NCBI RefSeq assembly: GCF_030813515.1
Contig: NZ_JAUSUK010000002.1
Location: 1,302,001 to 1,366,000, forward strand
Reading direction: 5' to 3'
DNA length: 64,000 bases
From: Rhodopseudomonas julia
GTDB lineage: Bacteria > Pseudomonadota > Alphaproteobacteria > Rhizobiales > Afifellaceae
The translations under genes were made by a program, and so were the position numbers. Within the stretch, counting starts at the first letter, position 1. Each line of letters begins with the position of its first letter. The notes beneath the pieces are model-generated. The model made no database searches, was not told where the DNA came from, and was given only the letters and a program-made list of their open reading frames with translations. Below are positions 49,089 to 58,917 of the stretch, in pieces.

Positions 49089-51722
49089 ATGGACCTCGTG
49101 ATTGTCGAATCGCCCGCTAAGGCGAAGACGATCAATAAGTATCTCGGCCCCGATTATCGGGTGCTCGCCTCCTATGGGCATGTGCGAGATTTGCCTTCCA
49201 AAGACGGCTCGGTGCGTCCCGACGAGGACTTCGCCATGTCGTGGGAAGTCGCCGACAAGGCCAAGAAACGTTTGAGCGACATCGCCGAGGCGGCCAAGTC
49301 GGCCGACCGCATTCTGCTCGCCACTGACCCCGATCGCGAAGGCGAGGCCATATCCTGGCACGTGCTGGAAGTGCTGCGCTCCCGCAAAGGCTTGAAGGAC
49401 AAGCCTGTGGCCCGCGTCGTCTTTAACGCCATCACAAAGCGTGCGGTAGAAGAGGCAATGGCGCATCCGCGCATGATCGACGACGCGCTGGTGGAAGCCT
49501 ATCTCGCCCGGCGTGCGCTCGATTATCTCGTCGGCTTCTCGCTGTCGCCGGTTCTCTGGCGCAAGCTGCCGGGCGCGCGTTCGGCCGGACGCGTCCAATC
49601 GGTGGCTCTGCGTCTCGTCTGCGAGCGCGAATCGGAGATCGAACGGTTTCGGCCGCAGGAATATTGGTCGCTCGCGGCCAACCTCGCGACGCCGACCAAG
49701 GATACCTTCGTCGCCCGCCTGGTCGCCGCAGACGGCAAGAAGCTCACCAAGCTCTCGATTGGTGACGAAGCGCAGGCGACAGGTCTGAAGACGCTTCTTG
49801 AAGGAGCGGACTTTTCTGTTGCGAGCATCGAATCGAAGCCGCATTCGCGCAATCCGCAGCCACCCTTCACGACCTCCACACTGCAGCAGGAAGCGCAGCG
49901 CAAGCTCGGCTTCGACGCGAGCCGGACGATGCAGGTCGCCCAGCGCCTTTATGAGGGCGTGGATATTGGCGGCGAGACGATCGGCCTCATCACTTATATG
50001 CGAACCGACGGCGTCGACATGGCGCCGGAAGCGGTCGCGGCTGTGCGCGATTTGATCAACGGCGATTTCGGCAAGCGCTATCTCCCCGATCAACCGCGCC
50101 GCTACTTCGTCAAGGCAAAGAATGCGCAGGAGGCGCACGAGGCGATCCGGCCGACAGATCCGGCGCGCTTGCCCGCCCATGTCGAACGTCAGCTCGATCG
50201 CGATCAGGCGAAGCTCTACGAGCTCATCTGGAAGCGCACCGTCGCAAGCCAAATGAGTTCCGCCGAAATGGAGCGCACGACGATCGAAGTCGATGCGAAA
50301 AACGGCGAGCATCGCCTCGGCCTTCGAGCGACGGGTACGGTCGTACGTTTTGACGGCTTTCTGACCCTCTACCAGGAAGGTCGCGACGATCCCGACGAGG
50401 AAGAGGACGGGCGTCTGCCGGCCGTCACCGCAGGCGATGGTCTGGATGCAAAATCCATCAGCTCCGATCAGCACTTTACGGAACCGCCACCGCGTTACAC
50501 GGAAGCCTCTCTCATCAAGAAGATGGAAGAGCTCGGCATCGGCCGTCCGTCCACCTACGCGCAGACGATGACCGTTCTGCGCGACCGTGGCTACGTGCGG
50601 ATGGATAAGCGGCGCCTCATGCCTGAGGACAAGGGTCGGCTCGTGACAGCCTTCCTGGAGAGCTTCTTCCGCCGCTATGTGGAGTACGACTTCACCGCCG
50701 ACCTTGAAGAAAAACTCGATAAGGTCTCAGCCGGCGAATTGTCGTGGCAGGCCGTGCTGCGTGATTTCTGGCAGGACTTTCAGGGCAATCTTGAAGACAT
50801 CAAGGACCTCCGCGTTTCGCAGGTTCTCGAAGCACTCAACGAGATGCTGGGCGACTTCGTCTTCCCTGCCCGCGAAGACGGCAGCGATCCGCGCAGCTGC
50901 CCCAGCTGCGGTGATGGCAAGCTGTCGTTGAAACTCGGCCGTTTCGGCGCCTTCATCGGCTGCTCCAACTATCCCGAGTGCAGATACACACGACAGATCA
51001 CCGAGCCTGATGCGGAGGGTGAGGTCGCGCAACAGGCGATGACCGCGGAAGGCATGCAGCTCGGCGAGGATCCGGAGAGCGGAGAATCGGTGATTTTGCG
51101 CTCCGGCCGATTCGGCCCCTATGTTCAGCTCGGTCCCGATCCCGCGAAAGGCGAAGAAAAGCCGAAGCGCTCGAGCCTGCCGCGTGGCTGGCAGGCCGAC
51201 GAGATGACGCTTGAAAAAGCCCTTCAACTGCTCTCGCTGCCCCGCGAGATCGGCAGCCATCCGGAAACCGGCAAGCCGATCACGGCGGGTCTCGGGCGCT
51301 ACGGCCCGTTCGTCTCGCATGATGGCAAATACGCCAATCTGGAGAGCATCGAAGACGTTTTCACTGTGGGCGCGAACCGAGCCATCTCTCTCCTCGCCGA
51401 GAAGAAAGGGCGCGGACGTTCCGGGGCGAAAGAGCTGAAGGCACTTGGCGAACATCCCGATGGCGGCGCTGTCGCTGTGATGGAGGGGCGCTACGGCCCC
51501 TACGTCAATCACGGCAAGATCAACGCGACGTTGCCCAAGGACAAGGATCCGCAAACGATCACGCTGGAAGAAGCGCTCGAGCTGATCGAGGCTAAGGCAG
51601 CGAAAGGCGGCAAGACGAAGAAGGCCACCGCTCGCAAGACACCAGCCAAGAAAAGCCCCGCGAAAAAGCCGGCTGCATCCAAAACCAAAAGCGCCACGGC
51701 GAAAGCCAAGGCAGAAGGCTGA
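49089..51722 (+). CDS. topA: DNA topoisomerase I
   Basis: A type IA enzyme relaxing negative supercoils. The 877-residue protein has an N-terminal TOPRIM (MDLVIVESPAKAKTINKYLG, DPDREGEAISWHV), the catalytic Tyr in IGLITYMRTDG and the GIGRPSTYAQTM loop. One four-Cys zinc finger is visible (CPSCGDGKLS to NYPEC, about residues 601-635), followed by zinc-less repeat domains (RFGPYVQLGPDP, GRYGPFVSHDGKYA) and a Lys/Ala-rich tail. Start ATG at 49089. rnr follows two bases after the stop. Confidence 0.96.
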   Translation: MDLVIVESPAKAKTINKYLGPDYRVLASYGHVRDLPSKDGSVRPDEDFAMSWEVADKAKKRLSDIAEAAKSADRILLATDPDREGEAISWHVLEVLRSRKGLKDKPVARVVFNAITKRAVEEAMAHPRMIDDALVEAYLARRALDYLVGFSLSPVLWRKLPGARSAGRVQSVALRLVCERESEIERFRPQEYWSLAANLATPTKDTFVARLVAADGKKLTKLSIGDEAQATGLKTLLEGADFSVASIESKPHSRNPQPPFTTSTLQQEAQRKLGFDASRTMQVAQRLYEGVDIGGETIGLITYMRTDGVDMAPEAVAAVRDLINGDFGKRYLPDQPRRYFVKAKNAQEAHEAIRPTDPARLPAHVERQLDRDQAKLYELIWKRTVASQMSSAEMERTTIEVDAKNGEHRLGLRATGTVVRFDGFLTLYQEGRDDPDEEEDGRLPAVTAGDGLDAKSISSDQHFTEPPPRYTEASLIKKMEELGIGRPSTYAQTMTVLRDRGYVRMDKRRLMPEDKGRLVTAFLESFFRRYVEYDFTADLEEKLDKVSAGELSWQAVLRDFWQDFQGNLEDIKDLRVSQVLEALNEMLGDFVFPAREDGSDPRSCPSCGDGKLSLKLGRFGAFIGCSNYPECRYTRQITEPDAEGEVAQQAMTAEGMQLGEDPESGESVILRSGRFGPYVQLGPDPAKGEEKPKRSSLPRGWQADEMTLEKALQLLSLPREIGSHPETGKPITAGLGRYGPFVSHDGKYANLESIEDVFTVGANRAISLLAEKKGRGRSGAKELKALGEHPDGGAVAVMEGRYGPYVNHGKINATLPKDKDPQTITLEEALELIEAKAAKGGKTKKATARKTPAKKSPAKKPAASKTKSATAKAKAEG

Positions 51723-51724
51723 GC

Positions 51725-54022
51725 TTGCCGAAAAAACCCAAGAGCACACGTCCGCGCCTGCCGAGCGAGCAGGATATCCTGAACTTTGTCCAAGACGCCG
51801 AGGGCAAAGTCGGCAAGCGGGAGATTGCGCGTGCTTTTGGGATCACTGGCCCCGACCGTGTGGCGCTCAAGCGCACCCTCAAGGAGATGGCGGACGAAGG
51901 TCTGATCGCCTCACCTCGGAAGGCGATAAGGGCCTCCGGCACCCTTCCCTCCGTCACCGTGTTGCGCGTGATCGACGTCGACGACGATGGCGATCTGGTC
52001 GGAACGCCGGAGCAATGGGATGAGGCGGAAGGCAAACCTCCGCGGGTGAGATTGCCTTTGCCGCCGGCCGGCAAGCGACGCGGCAAGCCCACGGCAGGCA
52101 TCGGCGACCGGGTTCTGACCCGCATCGAGCGAAGCGGACATGATGGCCCTTATCGCGGCCGCATCATGAAGCTTCTGGAGCGTGTGCCCGATCGGATCGT
52201 CGGCATCTTCAAGGCCGATGCCGGCGAACAGGGCGGTGGACGCATCGTGCCCACGAACCGGCGCGCGAAGGAATATATCGTGCCGCCGAGCGAAGCTGGC
52301 GGCGCAGTGGATGGCGAGCTTGTCGCCGTCGAGCCGCTTTCCAAAAAGCGTCTCGGCCTGCCCTCCGCGCGCGTGTCGGAACGCATCGGAGATGTCTCCT
52401 CGGAGAAGGCAATCAGCCTGATCGCGCTTGAGGAAAACAACATCCCCTATGTCTTTCCTCAGCGCGTGGTCGACGAGGCGGAAGCCGCGAAGCCGGCGAA
52501 CATGGCTCACCGGGACGACTGGCGCGATCTCCCTCTCATCACCATCGATCCGGCCGATGCACGCGATCACGACGATGCGGTGCATGCGAGGCCCGATCCC
52601 GACAACGAAGGTGGCCATATCGTCACCGTGGCGATCGCCGACGTCGCCTATTACGTGCGCCCCGGTTCGGCCATGGACAAGGAGGCCGTGAAACGCGGCA
52701 ATTCCGTCTATTTTCCGGGACGAGTCGTGCCGATGCTGCCCGAGCGCATCTCCAACGATCTGTGCTCGCTGCGAGAGGGAGAAGACCGGCCTGCGCTCGC
52801 CGTGCGCATGGTCTTCGACAAGAACGGCCGCAAGACCTCGCACCGCTTCAGCCGCATCATGATGCGCTCGGCCGCAGCCCTCTCCTACGAAGAGAGCCAG
52901 GCGGCGATCGACGGACGTCCCAACGAGCGGACGCAGCCGCTTTTGGACACCGTCCTGAGGCCGTTGTGGGATGCCTACGGGGTGCTGAAAGCGGGACGAG
53001 ATTCGCGCGAGCCGCTCGAACTCGACGTGCCTGAACGCAAGGTCCAGCTGGACGAAAGCGGTGCCATTCAGCGGGTCTATGTGCCGCCGCGCCTGGACGC
53101 GCACAAACTCATCGAAGAATTCATGATCCAGGCGAATGTGGCAGCCGCCGAGGAGCTCGAAGGCAGGCACTCGCCGCTCGTCTATCGCATCCACGACGAG
53201 CCCTCCTTCGACAAGCTCGAAGGGCTGCGCGATTTCCTCGGCTCACTCGACATGTCTTTGCCGAAGAAAGGCAGTCTGCGCCCCGCCGAGTTCAATACGA
53301 TCTTGAAGAAAGTTGCCGACACCGCCCATTCGATTCTCGTCAACGAGGTCGTGCTGCGCTCGCAGAGCCAGGCACAATATTCGACCCAGAACATCGGTCA
53401 TTTTGGCCTCAACCTGCGCCGCTACGCACATTTCACCTCGCCGATCCGTCGTTATGCCGACCTCCTGGTGCATCGGGCACTGATCTCGGCTCTCGGTGCC
53501 GGCGAAGGCGGTCTCGGCAATATGGACGAGCCAACGATGGAGAAGATCGCGGCGGAGATTTCACTCGCCGAGCGCCGCGCAATGACGGCGGAGAGGGACA
53601 CCCTCGACCGTCTGGTGGCCTCCTGGCTCTCGGAGCGGGTGGGCGCACGCTTCTTCGGCCGCATTCGCGGCGTGACCCGAGCCGGTCTCTTCGTCGAACT
53701 GGAAGAAAGCGGCGCGGACGGGTTTGTGCCGATCTCCACTCTCGGCAGCGAGTTCTTCATCTATGACGAAGCCCTGCACCGGCTTTACGGTGCCGATAGC
53801 GGCACCACCTATCAGCTCGGCGACCGTGTGGAAGTGCGACTTGCCGAGGCAACGCCCTATGCCGGCGATCTCAGGCTCGAGATGCTGAGTGAGGGCACGC
53901 GCGGCAAGCCCGGCGCGAGGCCCTCGGGGCGTAACAATGCCGGACGCAAACGCCCTGGCACCACGAGGCCACGGGGACCCAAAAGTCCCAAACGGGGAGC
54001 CCCTTCCCGAAAACGCAAATAG
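51725..54022 (+). CDS. rnr: Ribonuclease R
   Basis: A 3'-5' exoribonuclease that degrades structured RNA. The 765-residue protein has an N-terminal winged helix (SEQDILNFVQDAEGKVGKREI), cold-shock domains, an RNB catalytic domain with the Asp cluster TIDPADARDHDDAVHA, the motif YAHFTSPIRRYADLLVHR, an S1 domain (IRGVTRAGLFVELEESGADG) and a basic tail RKRPGTTRPRG. The start is TTG at 51725 with AAGG upstream, two bases past the topA stop; coupled translation is likely. Confidence 0.95.
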   Translation: MPKKPKSTRPRLPSEQDILNFVQDAEGKVGKREIARAFGITGPDRVALKRTLKEMADEGLIASPRKAIRASGTLPSVTVLRVIDVDDDGDLVGTPEQWDEAEGKPPRVRLPLPPAGKRRGKPTAGIGDRVLTRIERSGHDGPYRGRIMKLLERVPDRIVGIFKADAGEQGGGRIVPTNRRAKEYIVPPSEAGGAVDGELVAVEPLSKKRLGLPSARVSERIGDVSSEKAISLIALEENNIPYVFPQRVVDEAEAAKPANMAHRDDWRDLPLITIDPADARDHDDAVHARPDPDNEGGHIVTVAIADVAYYVRPGSAMDKEAVKRGNSVYFPGRVVPMLPERISNDLCSLREGEDRPALAVRMVFDKNGRKTSHRFSRIMMRSAAALSYEESQAAIDGRPNERTQPLLDTVLRPLWDAYGVLKAGRDSREPLELDVPERKVQLDESGAIQRVYVPPRLDAHKLIEEFMIQANVAAAEELEGRHSPLVYRIHDEPSFDKLEGLRDFLGSLDMSLPKKGSLRPAEFNTILKKVADTAHSILVNEVVLRSQSQAQYSTQNIGHFGLNLRRYAHFTSPIRRYADLLVHRALISALGAGEGGLGNMDEPTMEKIAAEISLAERRAMTAERDTLDRLVASWLSERVGARFFGRIRGVTRAGLFVELEESGADGFVPISTLGSEFFIYDEALHRLYGADSGTTYQLGDRVEVRLAEATPYAGDLRLEMLSEGTRGKPGARPSGRNNAGRKRPGTTRPRGPKSPKRGAPSRKRK

Positions 54023-54036
54023 CGGAAAGGACGTGT

Positions 54037-54447
54037 ATGAAGCGACCACGCCCAGTGATCGGCTCCATTCTCCGGGGCCTTGCCGGCCGATGTCCGCAAT
54101 GCGGAAAAGGTTCTCTTTTCCGCGGCTTCCTGCGGGTGCCTGACAGCTGCGCGGTCTGCGGCGAAGAGCTGCATCATCATCGCGCCGACGATGCTCCACC
54201 GTATTTCATCATTCTCATCGTGGGGCATGTGATCGTGGCAATGGCGTTGGCCGTGGAACTGATGTTTCAACCTCCGATCTGGGTCCACATGGCCTTGTGG
54301 GTGCCTCTCGCAACGCTTCTTTCCCTTGCCCTTATGCGGCCGGTCAAAGGCGGTGTTATCGGCCTGCAATGGGCGCTTCGGATGCATGGCTTCGATCCCG
54401 ACAACGCCGATGCAGCCGATAAAAACGTGGACACTGCCTGGCAATGA
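54037..54447 (+). CDS. DUF983 family protein
   Basis: A 136-residue membrane protein with a zinc-ribbon-like start, RCPQCGKGSLFRGFL and CAVCGEEL (two CxxC pairs), then two helices (FIILIVGHVIVAMALAVEL and ALWVPLATLLSLALMRP). The family is alphaproteobacterial and without assigned function. GGAAAGGA lies ahead of the ATG. Its stop overlaps the Nudix start (ATGA). Confidence 0.88.
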   Translation: MKRPRPVIGSILRGLAGRCPQCGKGSLFRGFLRVPDSCAVCGEELHHHRADDAPPYFIILIVGHVIVAMALAVELMFQPPIWVHMALWVPLATLLSLALMRPVKGGVIGLQWALRMHGFDPDNADAADKNVDTAWQ

Positions 54448-55190
54448 GCGCGTCGCAAGAGCCTGAAGCGTCGCGGCATTTGCCGGCTTCCGAGAAGTCG
54501 CCTCGATTGCGCCCGAAACCCGCTGCCACCTTGATCATTCTCAGCGGCGAAAGAGGCAAATGGCGTGTCCTCATGGGCAAGCGCTCCGAGCACCACGCCT
54601 TCATGCCCGGCAAATACGTCTTTCCAGGAGGGCGGGTCGAACGAAGCGATTATTCCGCGGCGATGGCGAGCGATCTCGACCCGGTCGTCGCCGCGAAGCT
54701 GAAAGCCGGGCGGGCCGCATGTGCAACACACCGCCAGGCGCGTGCGCTCGCGCTTGCTGCAATCCGTGAGACGTTTGAGGAAACCGGATATCTCGTCGGC
54801 GAAAAAGCCGAACCGGCAGCCGTTGCAACAAGACCATCCAATCCGGCATGGCGGGCCTTTACGCGTGCCGGTGCGCTGCCCGCACTTTCTCCAATGCGGC
54901 TGATCGCGCGCGCCATCACGCCGCCCGGCCGGACACGGCGCTTCGATGCGCGGTTCTTCGCGGTGTTCGAAGAATCTGTCGTGGGCAGGCAGGAGAGCCT
55001 CGACAAAGAGCTTTTGGAGCCGCGCTGGCTGACATTCGAAGAGGCCTACGAAACCGGTCTCGCGAATATCACACGGCGCGTCTTGACGGATCTTTCAGCA
55101 CGTCTGGAAGAGGATCCCGAGCTGCAGCCCGGAGCTGGCGTTCCCTTTCATTTTATGCATTACGGTCGCAGACAGAGCGAGATTCTGTAG
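54444..55190 (+). CDS. Nudix hydrolase family protein
   Basis: A 248-residue member of the long Nudix branch. The box is recognisable as GGRVERSDYS, an insertion of about 30 residues, then AAIRETFEETGYLVG with the REx2EE metal residues. Such long members act on CoA or other diphosphate compounds; the substrate here is unknown. Coupled to DUF983 by a 4-base overlap and followed by an MFS gene after 9 bases. Confidence 0.88.
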   Translation: MSASQEPEASRHLPASEKSPRLRPKPAATLIILSGERGKWRVLMGKRSEHHAFMPGKYVFPGGRVERSDYSAAMASDLDPVVAAKLKAGRAACATHRQARALALAAIRETFEETGYLVGEKAEPAAVATRPSNPAWRAFTRAGALPALSPMRLIARAITPPGRTRRFDARFFAVFEESVVGRQESLDKELLEPRWLTFEEAYETGLANITRRVLTDLSARLEEDPELQPGAGVPFHFMHYGRRQSEIL

Positions 55191-55199
55191 GAGTTTGAG

Positions 55200-56384
55200 G
55201 TGAGCTTAAGCACCGCGCTCGGTGGACGCCTCGCTGCACTGGGGCTGACCAGGGGCGCGATCGCTGCAATTTCCACCATGATCGCCGTCGGCACAGCGAT
55301 CAGCCTTTTATCTCCTCTCCTTGCCTTGACGTTGTCCGGCCGTGGCGTGTCGGAGCGCACGATCGGCTTTCTGGTGGCGACCCTTGCCCTCTCCGCTCTG
55401 TTTGCGACTCCCTATGCACCGCGGATCGCACACCGCTTCGGAACCGCAAGAACCATTTCGTATCTGTTGCCGGCTGCGGCATGCCTCATCCCCTTCGCCT
55501 GGTACGTAACGGCGCTGCCCATCCTGTTTGTGCTGTTGTTCGTCTACGGCATGTGCGTGTCGATCTGTTTTGCGCTGTCGGAATTTTGGATCAACGCCGT
55601 GACACCGCATCATCGACGCGGCATCGTCATGGGTATCTACGCCACCTGCCTGTCCATCGGATTCGCGTTCGGGCCGGTTCTGATCTCGATCACCGGGCTC
55701 TCCAGCCCCCTTCCCTTCTTTCTGGGCTCGGGCTTATTCGTGATTGCCGCCATCCCGACATGGCTGGCGCGCGACGTGTCTCCCGATTTCTCGGAGAAGC
55801 CCTCAGGTTCTTTCTTCTCATTCATCTTCGCCGTGCCAATCGCAACTTTCGGCGTGCTCGTGTTTGCTATGGCCGAATCGTCCGGCTTTGCCTTCCTTCC
55901 GCTCTGGGGCCAGCATCTTGGATATGCTCCGGCCATTTTTCCGCTGCTCGCCTCGGCGATGACTCTCGGCAATGTCGTCTTCCAGATCCCGCTCGGTATC
56001 ATCGCCGACAAGATCGACAAGCGCTTGATTCTGCTCGTCTGCGGCCTCGTCGGTTGCCTCGGCATGGTGATCGCGAGTGCGGCGACGACAGACTGGCTGA
56101 CGCTTGCCGCCGTCCTGTTTCTTTGGGGCGGCGCATCGGCGGGCCTTTACACGGTCGGATTGGCACATCTTGCGGCGCGTTTCTCAGGCGGCGACCTCGC
56201 CTCTGCAAATTCCGCGTTCGTCTTTTGCTATGCTCTCGGGATGCTCATCGGTCCCGTCATGGTGGGCGATGCCATGAATCGCATGCCCACTGCCGGGTTC
56301 CCGATCTCGATCGGGGCTGCCTTTGGCGCCTATTGCATCATCGCCGCAGCGCGCCTGGTACGTTCGCGCACCGAGACGCCTTGA
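55200..56384 (+). CDS. Major facilitator superfamily transporter
   Basis: A 394-residue transporter with twelve helices, resembling the YcaD-like group (helix-rich, FGVLVFAMAESSGFAFLPLWG, ADKIDKRLILLVCGLVG). The start is GTG at 55200 with AGGAG upstream. It appears to be the last gene of the topA-rnr-DUF983-Nudix run before rpmG. Substrate unknown. Confidence 0.88.
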   Translation: MSLSTALGGRLAALGLTRGAIAAISTMIAVGTAISLLSPLLALTLSGRGVSERTIGFLVATLALSALFATPYAPRIAHRFGTARTISYLLPAAACLIPFAWYVTALPILFVLLFVYGMCVSICFALSEFWINAVTPHHRRGIVMGIYATCLSIGFAFGPVLISITGLSSPLPFFLGSGLFVIAAIPTWLARDVSPDFSEKPSGSFFSFIFAVPIATFGVLVFAMAESSGFAFLPLWGQHLGYAPAIFPLLASAMTLGNVVFQIPLGIIADKIDKRLILLVCGLVGCLGMVIASAATTDWLTLAAVLFLWGGASAGLYTVGLAHLAARFSGGDLASANSAFVFCYALGMLIGPVMVGDAMNRMPTAGFPISIGAAFGAYCIIAAARLVRSRTETP

Positions 56385-56446
56385 CTTCCGGAGCCAGAGG
56401 GGTCATGTCACGCTCAAATTCCCGCCATTGAGCAAGGACTGAAGCG

Positions 56447-56614
56447 ATGGCCAAGGCCGCGACCATTAAGATTCGTCTGGTGAGCGAGGAAGGTACAGGC
56501 ACCTTCTACGTCACCAAGAAGAATGCGCGCACGATGACCGAGAAGATGACGAAGCGGAAATATGATCCGAAGCTGAAGAAGCACGTCCTCTTCAAGGAAG
56601 CGAAGATCAAGTAG
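56447..56614 (+). CDS. rpmG: 50S ribosomal protein L33
   Basis: A 55-residue ribosomal protein beginning [18 protein letters not shown] and ending [12 protein letters not shown], with [15 protein letters not shown] in the middle. It lacks the four cysteines, so it is the zinc-free C-minus form. It sits 62 bases after the MFS gene, in the usual place between that transporter and pleD/divK. A strong terminator follows. Confidence 0.97.
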   Translation: MAKAATIKIRLVSEEGTGTFYVTKKNARTMTEKMTKRKYDPKLKKHVLFKEAKIK

Positions 56615-56638
56615 CTTTGCGGCATCAGCGGATTCAAG

Positions 56639-56668
56639 AAAGGCGCCCTGCGGGGCGCCTTTCTTTTT
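56639..56668 (+). terminator. Rho-independent terminator of rpmG
   Basis: Perfect 9-bp stem AAAGGCGCC / GGCGCCTTT with a 6-base loop, then CTTTTT. It starts 25 bases past the rpmG stop. Confidence 0.92.
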
Positions 56669-57074
56669 GTGCGTTTGGCGTGCTGCTTACGGAAAAATGT
56701 GGCCGGCCGGTCGCGACAATCGAGGAGGCCACGTGTCGCGGCCGGACCGGCCGACCCCACGGCGCCCAGGAGATGCGGCGGACCTGAGCAAGTCCATGGG
56801 GTATCTCGTAAAACTCTAAACCCGATCGGTGGGCTCAATGTGCAATTGAGCGCAAGGGACCGCGCGAATCCAGCCTGCGGTAAACAATTGGTAAATTCTA
56901 ACGTGCGCAATTGTGCCAAAATAGAACAGCATTGCGCGAATCTCCGAAAAGACTAGCCTTCTTAAGCACATAGCGCGAACCGGAAAGTTGGGGACAACGT
57001 GCACAACACTCCGGCACGCGAGATCATCAGACAAGATGGGATTGCCGGCTGAACGACACCAAGCGGCACGTTGC
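56669..57074. other. Intergenic region between rpmG and pleD with a strong hairpin
   Basis: About 400 bases without a supported gene between two convergent units. The notable element is a 12-bp stem (one G-T) at 56707-56718 and 56734-56745: CCGGTCGCGACA and TGTCGCGGCCGG. Its 15-base loop reads GAGGAGG on the plus strand and CCTCCTC on the minus strand. The right part (56860-56950) is AT-richer, with two CAATTG cores. It may encode a small RNA; no promoter or terminator pair settles this. Confidence 0.45.
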
Positions 57075-58439
57075 TCAGGCGGCCTGAGCCACCCGGTTAC
57101 GGCCTGCGGCCTTCGCCTCGTAGAGAGCCTTGTCGGCGCGCTTGATGAGTTTGCCCGGCGTATCCTCGGGCCCCTCCAAACGAGACAAGCCGATACTTAC
57201 CGTCACGGGAAGCTTTTGCCCCTCGCGAGTGGTGAACGGCTCCGCCTCGACGTCACCGCGCAGGCGCTCGGCAATCTGCACCGCGTGCTCGATGCCGGTC
57301 TCCGGCATGACGACGAGGAACTCTTCCCCGCCGAATCGGACGATGAGATCGATGCCACGCACCCCCTTGCGCAGGCGGGTGGAAAACTCCCTCAAGACGT
57401 CGTCTCCGGCATCATGGCCGTAACGGTCGTTGATGCTTTTAAAGAAGTCGATATCGAAGAGAAGGATGGAGACCGGCTTGCCGTGCTCAACCGAACGGCT
57501 CAGCAGCGAAACGAGATGGCTGTCGAGATAACGGCGGTTGTGCAAACCGGTCAGAGGATCGGTAATGGCAAGTTCGACGGCGTTGGTGACCATCGACCGC
57601 AGCCGGTCCGAATAACGTTTGCGCCGCAGCTGCGTCGTCACACGCGCCCGCAGCTCTGCTTCGTCGAGCGGGCGGACGATGTAATCGTTTATCCCGAACT
57701 CGAGCGCGCGACGCAGCTTGGCGCTTTCGTCTGGATCGGTCACGATGAGGATTGGAACGTAACGCAGATGGTCGATCGATTTGATCTGCGAGCATAAGCG
57801 CAGACCGTCCTGCCCCGACAGAGAGAGACTTACGATGAGAAGATCGTAGATCGAGGTCTCGACCGCTGCGAGGGCCTCCGGGGCTGTGGTGACGAAATCG
57901 GCGTCGACGTCGCGACCAAGCGCCTTGCGCAGATGGCGTGTGGAGCTCTCCCGGTCATCGACGACCAGGATCCGCGAGCCTTTGAGCTGGGGGCTGGTGA
58001 AAATGGCCCGCGTATCGACGCCGACCGACTGCATGGCGGCGGCGCGCAGATTGAGCTCGTCCGTGACACTCTTCAGCCGCACGAGACTGCGCACGCGTGT
58101 GAGCAGCTCGATTTCACTGACTGGCTTGGTCAGGAAATCGTCGGCTCCACAGCGAAGCCCTTTGACCTTGTCTTCCGCAGAATCCAGGGCCGTCACCATG
58201 ATGATCGGAATATCGGCCGTTTCCGCCTGATTCTTGAGGGCTTTGCAGACATCGAAACCGCTCAGTCCCGGCATCATCACATCGAGGAGGATGAGGTCGA
58301 GACGCTCGCGCGAGGCGATCTCGAGAGCGGCTTCGCCGGAGAGCGCGGTCCGGACGTCGAAATAGTCCAACTGAAGCCGCGCCTCGAGCAACCTCACATT
58401 CGCAGCAACATCATCGACGACCAGGATACGCGCTGTCAC
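57075..58439 (-). CDS. pleD: Response regulator diguanylate cyclase PleD
   Basis: Makes cyclic di-GMP on phosphorylation and controls polar development. The 454-residue chain is REC-REC-GGDEF. REC1 has the acceptor Asp53 (LILLDVMMPG). REC2 keeps VVDDRE but has Ser at the acceptor site (DLLIVSLSLSG), as in the Caulobacter adaptor domain. The cyclase has RFGGEEF with an RxxD inhibitory site (RGID) five residues before it. It lies 10 bases after divK. Confidence 0.95.
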   Translation of the reverse strand: MTARILVVDDVAANVRLLEARLQLDYFDVRTALSGEAALEIASRERLDLILLDVMMPGLSGFDVCKALKNQAETADIPIIMVTALDSAEDKVKGLRCGADDFLTKPVSEIELLTRVRSLVRLKSVTDELNLRAAAMQSVGVDTRAIFTSPQLKGSRILVVDDRESSTRHLRKALGRDVDADFVTTAPEALAAVETSIYDLLIVSLSLSGQDGLRLCSQIKSIDHLRYVPILIVTDPDESAKLRRALEFGINDYIVRPLDEAELRARVTTQLRRKRYSDRLRSMVTNAVELAITDPLTGLHNRRYLDSHLVSLLSRSVEHGKPVSILLFDIDFFKSINDRYGHDAGDDVLREFSTRLRKGVRGIDLIVRFGGEEFLVVMPETGIEHAVQIAERLRGDVEAEPFTTREGQKLPVTVSIGLSRLEGPEDTPGKLIKRADKALYEAKAAGRNRVAQAA

Positions 58440-58449
58440 GTTTCAGCCC

Positions 58450-58821
58450 TCATGCGTCGCCGATATAATTGCGAACGTTCTCAATGAAGGAGGCGACAGA
58501 GATCGGCTTCGACAAATAGCCTTCGCACCCACCCTGCCGTATGCGCTCCTCGTCGCCCTTCATGGCGAAAGCTGTTACGGCGATGACGGGAATGTGCTTC
58601 AGCTCATCGTCTTGCTTGATGAGGCGCGTGACCTCCAACCCCGAAATCTCAGGAAGCTGGATGTCCATAATGATGAGATCGGGCCGTTCGGTCTTCAGTG
58701 TCTCCAGCGCTTCGTATCCGTTGCGCATGGGGAGCGTCCCGTAGCCCTTGGCCCTCAAAAGATCGTTGAAGAGCTTCATATTGAGCTCATTGTCTTCAAC
58801 GATCATGACTGTCTTCGGCAT
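58450..58821 (-). CDS. divK: Single-domain response regulator DivK
   Basis: A cell-cycle regulator that links PleC/DivJ histidine kinases to CtrA control. The 123-residue protein has only a receiver domain, with Asp53 in [10 protein letters not shown] and the family start [22 protein letters not shown]. The ATG at 58821 has GAGG 8 bases upstream. It precedes pleD as in Caulobacter, so this locus likely sets cell polarity and, through c-di-GMP, attachment. Confidence 0.95.
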   Translation of the reverse strand: MPKTVMIVEDNELNMKLFNDLLRAKGYGTLPMRNGYEALETLKTERPDLIIMDIQLPEISGLEVTRLIKQDDELKHIPVIAVTAFAMKGDEERIRQGGCEGYLSKPISVASFIENVRNYIGDA

Positions 58822-58917
58822 GAATACGCCTCTTTGGACGATGGGTCGAAGCGGTTGAGGATCCGCCCAAACCACGCATAATTTGACATAAGCCTTTTAA
58901 GGAAAGGCAAACACAAC

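Noticed and set aside
48954-50474. Long open frame antisense to topA
   Set aside because: A shadow of the topA frame; topA motifs are unambiguous, and the antisense product has no recognisable fold.
57075-58439. Broken second receiver domain in PleD
   Set aside because: Loss of the acceptor Asp in REC2 is the normal state of PleD, where that domain is a dimerisation adaptor.
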